The translations under genes and the position numbers were made by a program. Under the pieces are notes generated by a model. It was not told where the DNA came from and ran no database searches. It was given only the letters and a program-made list of their open reading frames with translations. A DNA stretch of 64,000 nt, from contig CM056742.1 of assembly GCA_029851415.1 (NCBI GenBank), forward strand, positions 152,835,121-152,899,120. Direction: 5' to 3'. The DNA is from Eretmocerus hayati (lineage: Eukaryota; Arthropoda; Insecta; Hymenoptera; Aphelinidae). Below, one piece after another: positions 10,965 through 24,988 of the stretch (positions are counted from its first letter, which is position 1; each line of letters begins with the position of its first letter).

Positions 10965-13900
10965 TCACAATATCCAGCATCCCTTGGAGCCTTCTTTTAT
11001 GACTTCTTCCCATGGTTCTGCCACACTGATAAACTCCTGGAAATTTTTAGCTCTTAGATGAAAATCTCCTAAATAAGTCTGCAATTCTGAAGAAGCTATA
11101 TTCTTCTGGAAATAGTAGAACGCTTTCGACTCCAGATAATCGATATCAGTTTTCTTGAGTTTCTCCTTCTCCAAAATATTCTTTGAACTGCTTTCAGACT
11201 TCACCATATTAATTGCACATTGAAGTAAATCCTCGCAACGCTGTCCGTACTCTCGAATAGGCTCTCTGTTTCTCTGCACAATGGTTGCCATCTTTTTTAC
11301 CCAAAAATCAGGATCGTGCATATCCATGTAATTATACTCCTTTTTCACATCTCGTAAAAATCTGTAAAGTCTGTCGTATTTGTCTACGTGTAGAGAAAAT
11401 CGAACTTTGGCATTACCCCTCAATTTCAATTTCAAAAATTTCATCAGAGTCCTTTCTTGATCTGACCCAATAAGCTCTAGAGCATCTTTGCAACCCTCTT
11501 GGAAATGTATAAACTCGATAATATCCCTGCCTTCGTAGATTGGGATCAAATCGAGCACATCTTTTATTGTGATGGTCAGTTTTTTGCCGGATTCTGGAAT
11601 GTTTCGATCTCTTTGGCCAACGATAGTGATTGACTTGTCGGCTATATTTGATAGCGAGATCGTAGATGTTGATGTTGTCAACGTTGTCCTGGAAATTTCA
11701 AATATATATATCATTACAATCTATGTGGTACTAACGAATTATAAATATTGCATTAAAGTGAGTACTTTCGAAAATTTAATATGAGCCTTCGGCATTGGAA
11801 TAATATCCTGGTAAAGAGTTTTACAAGCAAATATACACTAGATTAATAATTTCTCTTCTTAAATTTTTATGTTGTTGTGATTAGTACTCGTCGCATATGC
11901 TCTTTTTGTTAGCATTAATCGTTTATTGGATTGGATTATCCTGATACTATAATCAAAGTCTTGAAACAAATATATTAGTTGCACAACTTTTTACAGGCTG
12001 CACATTGCGAAGAGAATCTATGTTTGTGAGTTGGGATTTCCGTCATCCAGCATGCTATTATTCATATTTTAGTCATAAACTTGGCAGTTACCGTACTCTT
12101 GTTATCAAATTTCGCTGATAATGTTGACCATCTCGTAGATAAATAAGTACAGAACCGTAATGGAAACATTTCGAAGCTAATTTTTCCTTGGGCCTCTGAT
12201 GAACTTTTGCTTTTGCATCCGTCGAAACTTTGTGTTAGAGTCCAGTCAATTTATTAAAATTATTTAAGAGCTCACAGTAAAAATAAGTCATTAATCAATA
12301 AGCTATTTGATCACGACAAGTTATAAATTCTAGTGACTGGCAACAAATGGAATATTTTCGTTCAGGAGTTTGACATTCGTATAGAAAAATTATCAGAAGA
12401 TAAACACCATCTATCGAAGCTTCATTTCATCTGTGTTTGGAAATTGTCAATGAAGCTAGTTAAATTTGCCTAGTAAGCAAAAATTCTTTCAAGTACTCAC
12501 TCTTTATTGCAAGGCTTGAAAATTTCTTTTCCAGTTCGAAATGTTTCATGGAAATATCTAAATAGCATGAAAAATTCTCATCAGTCGTAGTGTGAAATAA
12601 CAAATCCTATTCAATAGAATTTCTTCGTGGATTCGAAAAAAGGACCTGACGCTGATTATTGGATTAGAAAAACTTGATACAACTCTCAAAGTCTTATCAT
12701 GATCTGCAAAATAATTTTTCATTCAATCATATGTAGATTGTTGACAAAGTCAATGATCGGTGGAAATTCACTAGCTTTTCGTGATAACAGCTTCAAATAC
12801 CAGTCAAGGCCTGATATCAAAACTCACTCCAAGTAGAGGTACTGCAGAAGAGCAAAAAACTTGGGAAAATGATAATAGCATAAGCACTATTTCAGTCTAA
12901 TCTGAGAAGTATCGATTTCCTGCGAGTAACCATTTGAACATAAACCAATTCGACGTTCCGTGAAATTCTCAAATGAACGGAAAATCTCCCCAGCAAAACT
13001 TGTTTTGAAATTCCCATTCCCAGTAAAAATTATCTAGATGATTTCGTTACATCATCATAAAATCGTCAAGACCTTGTCTTATACCGTGGATCTGAAATTT
13101 AATTGTTTGGAGTCTTACGATATACGTTTTCGCGCCATTAATCCGGTTGTAATTTTGGGAGGAAAACATTCTATTGATGTTACAAGGAAATTGGAAGACT
13201 TTGGGTGTGGCAGTTTTGTGGAAGTTTTGGTTTCGAAGTTTTGTATCGCAAAGATCTCTATACTTTGGGTGAAAAATGAGGAGAAAAACACAGAAAACCA
13301 TGTAATTTTCCTAGAGAACATCTAAACTGTTGAAATATTCGTACATGTTTTGCAGCTACCATAAGAGAATCGTTAGCCTCGGTTTGACTGCTCTAATTCA
13401 GCAGATCTGATTATTATATTATATCATCGACTTGCCTCTCAATCACAGCTCAAAGAAATTGTTCAAGTTTGCGATTTTTCTCTTCTATCTAAAGAAGGTT
13501 TACCAATACCAGCTTGATTTCAAGGAATTCATTTAATTTGAGTTTTTTGTGACCTGTTTCCGAAATAAAAAAAATTTTCCACCTCGTTCAATCTATACTT
13601 GTATGAATGTACATACGCGTTCGAATATTCTGACTTTTTTCTCTTGGGATACCTGGGTCTCAATATTAATCTAGCTACCTGTCTTCTCAGAAAAACTAGA
13701 TATCTCAAGAATGCTGCATGACAAACCGATCATAAGATACAGATGTTTCAACGAATGCGGATCGATCTAGAAACGTCATTCATGTGAATGAAGAAAACTG
13801 CCCACTGACTTATCAGCGATCCGTGGAAATATGAATTTGATATAATATTACTTGCGCAGAGCCAATGTCATTGAGTTCTATGGTAAAATGTTATTGTTTG

Positions 13901-15694
13901 ACAAAACACTTCCAGATTTGTCGAAGATCTTGAAGAATATTACAAAATGAGCCGATTTAAGTTTATCGATAGAATAGTCCATCCCATTTTTCAACAAAAA
14001 TTGAAAAACAGTATTCCATAGGATCATATCTCCTTGAAAATATCGATAAGACTAGGAAGACCGAGTGAAATAGTTCATTTCCTGACACATTTCTCGAATG
14101 ATTTGCATCAGGACTTCCGAATATTGTACATACGTGATGAGGTCGATAATTTTTTAGCACGGAAGTCGTCGCCTTATCTAAAACACCTTTGATCAAGAAA
14201 CTACACAGACCAAACAATTTTTTTCAATCAAACAAGGTGCTTACATAAGATTTTTCCTTTGCAGGATAGTGTAATATGTAGATGAGGAATGTCAACTAAT
14301 TTGCAATATCATTAGAAGTCGAAGGTCAACAACAGCCGTGTCATCGAGACTCTCCTTTGTACATTATAAGTTATGATTGATAATAATTTTCATATGTTCA
14401 ACATCAGATTAGTTTGTGATCCGATTGATTCGATAACGCGCGAGTGACTCCAGTCCAATTCTAGCTATGATACATAGTTGAGTGCATACCTATATCTGAG
14501 ATGCAAAAAAACATTACGTTTTATAATCACAAGGTGAGACTCAATAGAAATGTGTGTATTATTGCGGAATGTTGTTTTCTGAAAATTTCGACTAATGAGT
14601 GGTATGAATATCAAACAGTGTTTTTGAATATGATCCAAATTAATTAGGAGATAGTTTGTTCAAGATTGTGTAGATGAATTGTACAAACGAATCTAGTCTT
14701 CGTAGGTTCAACTCTTTCTGGTGACAAACACTAAACTTTTGCTCCAACTTCTGGGACCAAATTATTATCTTCTAGACATTACTTCCAGTGTCATTCCATT
14801 GAATAAAATGTAAATCCTCAATCATAATTCCACAAAACCACGTATGTTCGATTTCTTCATAGGCATTTGATTCAATGAAACACAGGAATGGTCAGTTTTT
14901 AGTCAACTGCCTGAAAATTCGGCTTTTTATGGTCACTAATATGTTACACTGAAACTTATTTCTATCAGGTATGTTTGTACACTCGCTGAGCATAAATTCT
15001 GTGCAAATTTCAAAGAGTGTCACCGTCCCTGAGCTACTGATAAAAACCCAGGAATTGAATCTAGATCCCAAAGGTTCGCGGAGAAGTTCCGGGTTCATTT
15101 GGACACCTCAAAAAAGCCTGACCTGACTAGGATAAGTGACTTTTTAGGATTTGCGTAGAATTTATGTCAGACTAGTGTACCTTTTGAGGATATGAAAATT
15201 CTCACTAAGCTGCTCGATGATTACGAGATCAACGAGAATTGAATACACCCAATCAGCTCATCAAAAATTATGTTAGAATTATAAAAACTATAAAAATTGT
15301 AAAATTCAACTCATCAAAAATATAGTTTTGATCAAAATTTTGAGAAATCTAGATTGTACCATGTTCGGACTATTTTTTGGTACGGTCAAGATCCAATTGT
15401 AGATGAGTATTGGATAAATGTACACATGCAAAGATGAAAAAACTAAAATAACACTTACAAATCAGAATCTCTCTTTTCTCTCAAAGAAGTCGCAAGTGTT
15501 GGATCAAGATCTCGTAGATCCTTGAGATCTCTCACATCTTTTGTCCTCTCCTTCTTTTCTTTCATCAAAGCAGCAAGCTTGAGATCGGAATCCTTCTCCT
15601 TATCTTTTTTATCCTTATCCTTATCCTTATCCTTATCCTTGTCTTTATCTTTATCCTTGTCCTTCGACGAAGGACTAAGTTTAGACTTGAACAT
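10965..15694 (-). CDS. Gag capsid-like protein with (KD)n leader, two exons
   Basis: I read two exons on the minus strand: 15459-15694 (ATG at 15694, donor GTAAGT) and 10965-11688 (acceptor TTTCCAG). The junction keeps frame and gives 319 residues. Residues about 11-36 are an alternating Lys-Asp tract followed by a charged segment. From about residue 120 the protein resembles the capsid region of Ty3/gypsy Gag: an 'IPIYEG' start, then 'CKDALELIG', 'KLKLRGNAK', an 'EYGQR' segment, and 'LESKAFYYFQKNI' near the end. There is no zinc knuckle, and no protease, reverse transcriptase or LTR lies nearby. I infer a possible domesticated gag gene. The exon pairing is inferred from splice signals and phase only; exon 1 is low complexity and could belong to another transcript. 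The second exon alone is an uninterrupted frame of about 240 codons. Confidence 0.6.
11689..15458 (-). other. Putative 3.8-kb intron of the gag-like gene
   Basis: AT-rich sequence with only short frames on both strands (for example around 13040-13325). None shows domain similarity. Extra small exons cannot be excluded. Confidence 0.35.
15598..15665. repeat. Hexanucleotide-like repeat coding (Lys-Asp)n
   Basis: The plus strand reads repeated 'cttatc' and 'cttgtc' units. On the minus strand this is AAG/AAA-GAT/GAC, giving the alternating Lys-Asp tract of the gag-like protein. The array length is likely to vary between individuals. Confidence 0.7.
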
Positions 15695-17405
15695 TTTGCG
15701 TCCGAGCAGCTTGATTCCAATAAAAAATCACTTAAATCAAATAACACTATTGGAGTCAATTCACTCAGAACTTTTTTGTTTGACTGCCCAGCTAACACTG
15801 CATCTTGGCGTGGCAAATCTTGAATCAAAGTAAAAGTTATAATGATGAAAAAGCACAAGACACACTTTATTTTTCACCAAACACTCATCAGCTTCGATTC
15901 AAACAACTTACTTTGCTGAAAAAAATTTGCATCGGTGCTACACTGGGAAACTCAATGGAACGAATGAAGAACTTTTATGTAAGAAGAGTTCATAAATAAG
16001 CAGACAAGCGTGTAGTTTGCCTTCGAGATGAAATCTGTAGAGGCGCTACATTCGTCGATCGTTATAATATTCTTCCTATGTTAGAGAGCTATAGTAACGA
16101 TCTCCGGCGCACTTATCCTTTTTCAGACAGTCGAGTCAACTCTTATGGTTTATATAATTCCACTAATGTAAGCAAAAATGAATTTTTAATTAGCAGCATC
16201 GGCAGGCGGCAGTAGTATAGCAATTATCGAGAAGCTCGCGAGGATCGGCACAGAGTGTCAGAAGTGAATGCATTCGTATTGAAATTATTAAGAAATGAGC
16301 TATACGCCTGCTCATGATTATGTCTTTGCTATTTCAGTTTTATGTGTATTATAATACAAATGAATAGTGATCGTAAAAGTTGCACGTTCGTGTAACAGAT
16401 CCTTTTTTGATCAGCTTATACAAACTCCCGCGCTCGTGAATGAAATGTATGCGATCGCAATCATTGAGTTAAGAAAAATTTCACGTATCCTGAGATACGA
16501 TCAGTATTCTCTAAGAACGTCATTCAATTATTCGATGCAGAGGTGCAATCGAGAAATTCTAATCAGAGCTATGATGTTATCGAACAACCGGCATCTTGGT
16601 GCGTATTATAGCTGTTTACCTAGTCTCAGTGACGACAATTGGTGGGAGTAATGTGAGAATGGTGGATAGGAATTTTTTGAATGCAATTTGAGTGATATAG
16701 AAATTCAACAAGAATACGGACTGCAAAAAGCACCAAGAGTTCCCTGTACTTTCCAGCGATTACACTTCGCGACAGAATTTTTAATAATTTTTTGTGAACT
16801 CATGACAGAGAAATCAAATGTCTAAAACTAACGTTTTGACGTTTTCAAATGATATTTCAAAAAGATGAGCATTTTGGTGACTCCTCGTGATTGACCAAAA
16901 ATCGTTTATCAAACCGCTAAACACGATAGTGAAAATTAACGTTGAATAACGCTCTAAGTGAGATAAAAGCTGATATCCAGACATTGGTGGTAAAGTTTGG
17001 CTGGTTTTAGATCCTGTCCTCCAGACAAAGTTATTGTTTTTGAGCTCACAAGGACTCATTTTCTTAATGTGCGTATTTTTGAGAAAAAAATATGCGAGAT
17101 GGTCAAAAAATGGACGGATGTTTTATTGGAACATTTTTCCTAATAAACGATCTTGAAATTTGAGATAAGACATTTCACTAAATTCTACGAAATACTGAGA
17201 TCGATGAATTAATCTACCGGACCATGATTTCGTTACATAATTTTTGACGCAAAGATTGAACAGGGGACCCAAATTTTTTCAGAACATCAGGATTTTCTTC
17301 GAATCGCAAACAACTTACTACCGCAACTAGTGCATTACGATATTGATACTGTGATGGATACTCACAAAGAATGTCAAAAAGTAGAACTATGACGATCATA
17401 ATACA
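15695..17405. other. Intergenic, no gene seen
   Basis: It should contain the 5' flank of the minus-strand gag-like gene. The 94-codon frame at 16367-16651 resembles nothing I know. Confidence 0.4.
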
Positions 17406-18365
17406 GAAACACAAAAAAATTTTCCTGGTCAGAGAAGGTGGAAGTCATTTACATCGTATTTTGAGCTGCTGGACACGAATCTGAACTCAGAACAGCACCT
17501 TTCTCTGGCCGTTTCCGAGTTATGGCTCGAGTTACGGCCATATTTATGGGCTAAAAAATACCTGGGTATGAGTTTTTGCGGATTAGAGGAAAATTTAGAC
17601 TTTTCATAGCAAAACTAAGGACGTGATCGTTTTTGCCAACAAATTCCACGTGGGGAACGTACTGATTCAGAACTTTTACCCCCTAATAGAAAGATAGAAA
17701 AATCCTGGGTGCGCAACAGTTCTCTAGGCATGCAGGGTATTTTCATCCTGGACAAGACCGGTGACTAGATAGATCACAAATTTTACGTCAAATTTTGCGT
17801 CGAAAAGTATTTTTTGGAAATCTCTAGCGATGCTGGAAAGCTTAAGGGCAAGGTGAGCGAAAAATTATACATCTCGTAGAATCCTATGTAATTTTATATA
17901 GTGACTTTCTCAGTGGGTTTTGCTCTGCTTCTTATAACGGTCTCCTAGAATTTCTGAAAATTCTCAAAAAGTATATTTTCGACGTGAAATTTGACGTAGA
18001 ACTCGATCCCGCCCTTAGTTTTTGATTATCTAGTCACCGTTTTAGACAAGGATAAAAACACCCCGACTAAGGAGTAACTGCACATCTAGGGTTTTTTCTA
18101 GCTTCCTGAGGAATACAAAAATCCTGAAAAAGTACGTTTTTGACGTAAAATGTGATGAAAAAAAAGGTGCTGTCCTAAGTATTGCTGTGAACAGAATGCA
18201 AAAACTCATTGCCAGATCCGTGTATTTTTGTAACCCATAAATATGGCCATACTCAAAAATTGCTAGGGATGTGTGCTTTTCTGAGTTTGGATTCATGTTA
18301 GGCAGCTCAAAATACGACAGATTTGCCTTCCATCTTTTCTGATCAGAAAATTTTTCTTATTTGGA
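17406..18365. mobile_element. Imperfect ~960-bp inverted-repeat element
   Basis: 17418-17560 and about 18222-18360 are diverged inverted copies; both hold 'cgtattttgagctgc' and 'ggccatatttatggg'. An inner pair near 17735-17815 and 17965-18060 is also inverted, around 'gactagat' and 'gtcaaattt'. It has no coding capacity, and its ends are not defined by a duplication. Confidence 0.5.
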
Positions 18366-21300
18366 CCCGCGTGATTAATAGGAGCAAACACGATTATCCT
18401 AGTCAATTTTTGACAAGATAGGGAGCTAATTTGCCATATACTGCTTTCAAATTCGTAGTTTTAAATTAGCACTGGTCTTTTATCTTCATATGATCAAAAT
18501 CATTAACAATATCTATCTGACTCAATAGTGTATAATTTACTAACATATAGCACCATCTCGTGATTTTCTACAATAAGAAAACAGTTTGAATGAGGACAAT
18601 GTTCAAAACAAAAAACAAGAATAAAATTGCTGCTGCAGCTTTCGAGTACGATTTATAAATTGCAAGGACGTACTGCTAGAAAGGATAAGCGAACCAAAAA
18701 GTGCAAGGGGAGAATGAAGAAACAAGACAAAGAGAGGAGCAACTTTATCACACGGACGTTCTCAGAGACAAACGCGCTTGCATTTCAGAAGTGTCTCCCG
18801 AATTTCGCTCAGTGCGAGCATCCTGAAGCAAATCTATGGAAGCGACATCGGACGGGTATTAATCCGAAATAAAAATGAGAACTAGTCTGAGTTTGTGCGT
18901 ATAGATATGTATCTACATACATACGTAATTGGGCTGATACGAAAGCTGCCGCGAAAAAAACGAGCTCGCATTGAAGCTCGAGGGACAGACCTCGGGACAG
19001 AACAGACGGATAGGATGTTGTTGTTGGCGGAGAAAATTCGACAAGTTTTTCTTATGCGATCAATTTGGTTTGTTGAATATGATTGTACACAATTGCGCTC
19101 TTTGCTTTTCGATGAATTCCATGAAGTCTTTTTATCGCTCTGCACTTTCTTCGATTCCAGGGATTTCAAAAAATTTGAGGGAAATTGAATGGGTTTGGCT
19201 CTGAATGCCGGTTACACTGTGACGAGGATTGTGCATATTTCTTTCAGATATACAAATGTACATGTGAGCTTGAGCTACAACAACGAGAGGAAAACTACTC
19301 TGAAAAATCACATATCAAGGATTTCGGGTTAATCTATATTCATCGATTCCCATATGCGTAAACTTTATCGTATGATTCAGATAACTGAACGATGGGGACT
19401 TTTCATTATATAATTTCAGGTAAGCGCTCAGTTTGGATTGTAAACATCTGATCGGATTCAAAAGGAACTCGACGAAATGACGTACTATCGTTACGAGTGC
19501 ATCTGATTATCAGTTGAAAAGTTTTCATCGTGGATCATCAAAAAAATTGTCCGGTAGTGAAGAATAATACGGTCATCTCGACCTTCAAAATATGATCAAT
19601 GAAGGTAAGCACAATTTCTTTACCTTTGTTTCAACCTTAAAATGCTTGTTAGAGATTTGCAAAATTCGATTCCTGGACAGTTTTACGCCCACGGTACGGA
19701 AAAAGGGGCAGTGTGCTTATTGGCCCCCATAATCTTTTTCTATGATTGCGCTTTCCACTTCATGCGGAAATCTTTCCATTCGACTTGAATAGTATAAAAG
19801 GGTGCGGAGAAAACTGCAAAGTGCTAAAGTATGACTCATTCGGAGTCACAGGAGAAGAAATATCTCGATTTTAGGGGTAACTCACGTGATTTCATAAAAA
19901 AAGTCCTCTTAGACACGTCGGGGCAAATTAGGAACACCCTTTCGGAGATTCACAAAAAATCTTTTGTGCGATAATTGAGATAGATCAGCTCCAATCGTCA
20001 AAATTGAACTCTCATGAGCTCATTTTGTGGGTCTTAGAACTAGCGTTCAAATACGTCAATAATTGAAAAATATTGAAATGGGCCACTAGGTGAGCAGAAC
20101 AAAAACTATGAGGGCAAATAGATACACTTACCTTAGTATCAGAATCCATTCTCAAACCTAGCTTCTGGATTGGATAATTCAATGAAGTATGTGTTGTAAA
20201 AATTCAGGAAAGTTTGATACTCGTTATAAGCATGTGATTCGTTTACAGATTCACAGAAAATCTACATTTCGTTGTAGATATTTCTTCAATATGATGCCCC
20301 ATCATTCAGTTCCACCCTCGGTTCCAACTCTCCTCGAATCCCTTCTTCCCGGTGGTAAAACTTGAATTCCATCTGGCATTTTGTCTGCAAGTTTAGGCCC
20401 TTTTCGGGTTCGGAAATGAATTATACAAACATAATTGAAAAATTGTACACCATAAATACTACCATATTCCTTGACTACTGTCTACCCTCAGGACATCGCG
20501 GTTGCCTGGCAGTATAGACACGTCCCATCGATGGGCGTGCAAATCTCGAGAAGAGGAGTGTTCTGGACGTGATCGTGGATGTCAGCAGAGGCAAGCGAGA
20601 GGCAAGAAAAGGGCAACGAGAATAATGGGATTCCCATCATGGAGTGGATTTCCCTGGGGAATTGGGCACATGCTGTACTCGCATTGACCGGTTCTCCATA
20701 TACTCAAGCTGGACATTACAACCCGCTGCAGAGATAACCAGTGCTTTCGATAGCACCAAGTTATAGACAGTATACAACATGTATACGGCTCTTTCGAAAT
20801 GCGACAGCTTCCAATAGTGTCGTGAGATTTCGGCAAACGTGTATGTACTACTATACCCTCTTGTTTCATCTTTATCCCCACCCCACCAACTAATCACGAT
20901 TACAAAAATTCTATCAAGTGAACTAACTTTTTCAATTGTAAGCCATTGAAGATGTTGTAAATCGTAGTGTAATATAATCGTTGCACTCAGCAGAGATGAC
21001 TCAGATCTCGATTTTCCTTCACTCATTTTTTCTATAGTCCAAAAGCCGTTCAATTATCTGAAGAATTCAAGTTTAATTATGCCTCATTGATCACGATAAA
21101 TTACAATATTGCTGCGTGCATCAATTCTAACATTTATTTATTGATGAATATCAATCACAGACAGGATTCTTGTTTTTGTTCCTCAGAAGACGGAAGAAAT
21201 ATCTCTTGTGAACTTTCGAACTCTTATTGTTAGGAATTGTAATTTTGGGTGATTCTAAATAGAAAAATCGATAGAATGATCTTATTCACGTCAGTTGAAA

Positions 21301-22217
21301 TGAAGAAAGATATTTTACAAATTTCCAAAAAAAATCATGAGACTCTTAGCTAAATTTTCATTACTACATGTCTATCTGTTATCCATGAAAAATTCTCCAA
21401 TACAATTCTTCAATTTGCACGTGATCATCTCTAAATTTAAGGGAACGTAGTGGTTCTATCTTTTCCTTGCATGGTTTTCAACTTTGAATCTAAATTTTAT
21501 AGACACATTCTTATCAGAGATGGCGGGAAGTTTTTATTCTCCTTCCTGTTCAAGCTTGGTAAATAAACTCTTACAAACACAAAACCAGTATTTCGTGACT
21601 TTAGTGCAAAAATTGATAGTTCAAGGATTCGGGCGAAAAAAATGACGATCATCCAAGTAGGATCCAAGTAACTATTTTCTATTCTAAATATTCATTATAA
21701 AATGATCTTCGTATCTTAACGCTCTATTTCAGCAATGGAACTTGCTTTTGTTAAAGAAATGAAGAAACCTCTAATCTTCTGTGAAATCTGAGTCTGGTAC
21801 ATTGCCAACTCGAAAAAAATGGATTTCCTACTTGTTTTTCTTGTCATATCTTGGAACAGAAGGGTAGAAATTCTCGAAGCCGAAAGACTCATTCCTAAGC
21901 GAAGACCTTTCCAATATTTTTTCACTTGAACAAAACAATTCAGTACAAACTAACAAAATTCTTTCTAAAATTCATAATTCCAGTCTTTTTATCTCACACC
22001 CACCTCAACGATAATGCAGATTTCTGTAATATCGCACATCTTGATCAGAGAAACAGTCTGCTAATAATCCATGCATTCGAAAACTCGTGATTGAAAATAA
22101 TGCCGTAGAAAAAAACTATTTATTCCCAAGTTAGTGATAACAATTTTAAGTGATGGCAAATCAATCAAAATATTGATTGAATCAAGTCATATCGTGGATT
22201 AAACGAAAACTTATGAG
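18366..22217. other. Intergenic, no supported gene
   Basis: Several frames of 60-140 codons occur (18627-19204 on both strands, 20502-21053 on the minus strand). None has recognisable domains or a clear splice context. The right end is the promoter region of the mRpL3 gene. Confidence 0.45.
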
Positions 22218-24879
22218 ATGGGCTCCTTGAAGAAGTTGTTTTCACCGGTAACAGGTTAGAGTGCCGTGTTTATCTTCCTACATTTCTGCCTATCTATGCC
22301 AATAAGATCATTTACCAAGTTCACTTTTCATCATTATCTCGCATTCTTCATGCACGAATTTGTTTCCAGGCTGTACATGGACAAACACTCTGAAACTTGT
22401 AGTGTCCAATAATGTTGGGTCATCACAACGATCCTACTCTAGGAGAGTGAATCCACCCCCGAAAAAGAGGTTTCCCCCATACTTTATCAAGCAAGCTAAG
22501 GCTGTGAGTAGAAAATTGGAAAATAATAGCAAACCTTCAAGGAAAAGCCTTTTGACATACTCTAACTCTTGTTTTACAGAGAGTAAGTGAGCATTTGACA
22601 CCAGAAAATAGAGAGTTTATTAAAGAAGTTATAAAAGACAAGTACGCACGACCTGATATATATGGCAAACCCTCTCCACTCAGTTTATCAGTTATTGAAC
22701 CAAATCTTGAATGGAAACCAAATTATACACGCGTTGGACTCATAGCTCGGAAAATTGGTGTAGTCCCAATGTGGCTGAAGAATGGGCAGAAAGTGTCAAC
22801 TACTATGCTCCATGTAAGCCTGTCGATCTTTTGCCAACAATTTCTGAAACTCTCTTCTGCTCTAGTGATCTTGCACAGCTACCCACTATTTTTGTGTACA
22901 TGGGATTTTTTTACAATTTTCAGAGATTTTCATTGGATTTTCTCTTTTATACAGTTTTGAACAGAATAAAATTTGATATGATTTATGATAGGATATTATG
23001 TTGTCCACAGGTAGTTGATAATCACATCATCAAATATATTCCACCAGAAGAATATAAACCCATGATTACCCATTGGAAGGGTCCACTACCACAAGGGAAA
23101 GGTTGTCTGATTGTGGGTGCTGTGGGAACCGATCCACAAATTGTACTGGTTTTTACTAAATAATTCTAGAGAGCATTAAATAAGTTCTTGATCTACAATC
23201 AATCTCAACTCATACACTTTTCAGTTTACAAAAGAATACTGCGGACTTTTCTCAGAATCAGGAGTTATGCCTAAAAAGATTCTGGCCAGATTTAGAGTAT
23301 CACCCGAAGCAGCATTACAACCAGGGACTCCGCTGTTTGCAACACATTACAAACCTGGTGACATTATTGACATTCGCGGGAAAACGTGAGTGAATCTTTT
23401 TTCTTCATTCATAATATCCACATCTTAACAGAAATAGGAAATAATAAGCTTCTACTTTTCTTTAGGATTCTTGATTTTTTCTAATAGGTACCCATAAATT
23501 CTCGAATCATTCAAAAAAGTCTATTCCATCATGAATTTTCTCTGGAGTCTTTTTGTACAAATCAATTGACATGCCCTAAAGGGTTGATGAAAAACTGTAT
23601 AATCAACTGTCATTTCAACTTCGAACAAAAGACCGAATTGCAAAGAATACTCGATTCATTCATTGCTCTACCATGAGAAAAAATTTAGCGGATTTCTCCT
23701 GGAGTCTGGGTGAAAAATCTTGACAAATATGTACAATCATTTCATTTGCGTTTGCTTAGTCAAGAAATGACACAAACTCGAAATCAATCACACTGATTGA
23801 TAAAAACTCACGATCTCGGAATAATCTGCTGATAAACATTTAAATGAATTCAGAGGAAGAATCCTCTAAAATGATATTTTTTGTGATGTCCTTTTCTTTC
23901 CACGCTTTCAGATCAAAAATGTCCACCTTGAAGTAATATTTGATGAATGAATATATGAAAAACCCATCTGTACTTCTTTACAATATTAGCTTGTCTGTTT
24001 CAATTTGAAGTTTCACACATTCCTAATAAATCTGGCCAACTATCACTCAGTTAAACTTCACAAAATATTCCTCAAGCTTATCAGGCTTATCTACTGAGAA
24101 TATCCAATGGTGTGATGAAATTTCACGATGTCTAGTGTGCATGTCTGGATTGTTTACAATAGACATGGTCATAATTTTTCTTTAATAAGTCACTCCCACG
24201 TTTTTAATCTAGTAACTAATCAAATCATTCTAATGTTTTTTCTCAACAGATGAAAAAGTCTCTGTCTTTAACTTGATGAAAAATTGATTCGCATTGAATT
24301 ATGCAGTCTCAGTCGAATTTCATGTACAAGATCAGAATGTCTGTTATTCACTACCTCTACTTTGATAACAGGATTGATAGAGGATTCCAAGGTGTTATGA
24401 AAAGATGGGGTTTCAAAGGTATGCCGGCAAGTCACGGTGTGACTAAAACTCACAGAAGGCCTGGAAACATTGGTTCTGGAGGGGCTAAAGCTCGCGTAAT
24501 GCCGGGAACAAAATTGCCTGGACATATGGGGAACCGCTATCGAGTCTTGAAAGGGCAGCGTGTAAGTTTCGAACCATTGCATTTTTCATGACTTAAATTA
24601 CAGTAAAGTCTAACCAATGCTCATTTTACACAGATAATGCGAATCAATACGAAGTATAACGTTATCTGGGTACTTGGTCAAGCAAGTGCAGGAGAGACGG
24701 GTTCATTTGTGACGATCTACGATACAAAACTACCACTCAAGTCTCATGAAAAGTTGGAGAGAACCCCATACTTCCCAACCCACTTCCCAAATCCTGAGGA
24801 ACCGTTGCCAGAGGAACTTTTTGAAGACGATTTACACAATTTTCTGGATCCGACAATCGAGTTTGCTGAAACTGAATAG
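22218..24879 (+). CDS. mRpL3: Mitochondrial ribosomal protein uL3m (mRpL3)
   Basis: A structural protein of the large mitochondrial ribosomal subunit. Seven exons: 22218-22254, 22370-22503, 22580-22813, 23011-23148, 23225-23385, 24372-24561 and 24634-24879. All junctions have GT..AG borders and agree in phase, giving 379 residues (the human protein has 348). The body matches the family closely: '[11 protein letters not shown]', '[14 protein letters not shown]', and the uL3 signature '[13 protein letters not shown]' followed by 'THRRPG' and '[10 protein letters not shown]'. The C-terminus is the acidic tail seen in animal homologues. The first exon codes only about 12 residues; I chose the donor CAG|GTTAGA because the nearer GTAACA breaks the frame. 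The N-terminus should act as a mitochondrial targeting peptide. Intron 5 is nearly 1 kb, the others short. A small gene follows on the same strand. Confidence 0.95.
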
Positions 24880-24909
24880 ATTTATTGTGTACATTAATTT
24901 ATAAGCATG

Positions 24910-24915
24910 AATAAA
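24910..24915 (+). terminator. Poly(A) signal of mRpL3
   Basis: AATAAA lies 31 bases after the stop codon and is followed by a T-rich tract. This is the canonical animal cleavage/polyadenylation hexamer. Confidence 0.7.
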
Positions 24916-24988
24916 GTTTTGTTACTAAGTTGATTGAATTACTTCTCAACATCTAAAAAAAAAAGAGAGGGGAGAAATAAGTATAGCC

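Noticed and set aside
15522..15858. Leu/Ser-rich plus-strand frame and an Arg/Ile-rich minus-strand frame
   Set aside because: They are alternative-frame readings of the simple repeat that encodes the Lys-Asp tract.
20637..21053. 138-codon minus-strand frame
   Set aside because: No similarity, no splice context and atypical composition; probably chance.
22248..22253. GTAACA as the donor of mRpL3 exon 1
   Set aside because: It would join exon 2 in the wrong frame and meet an early stop; GTTAGA at 22255 restores the family reading.
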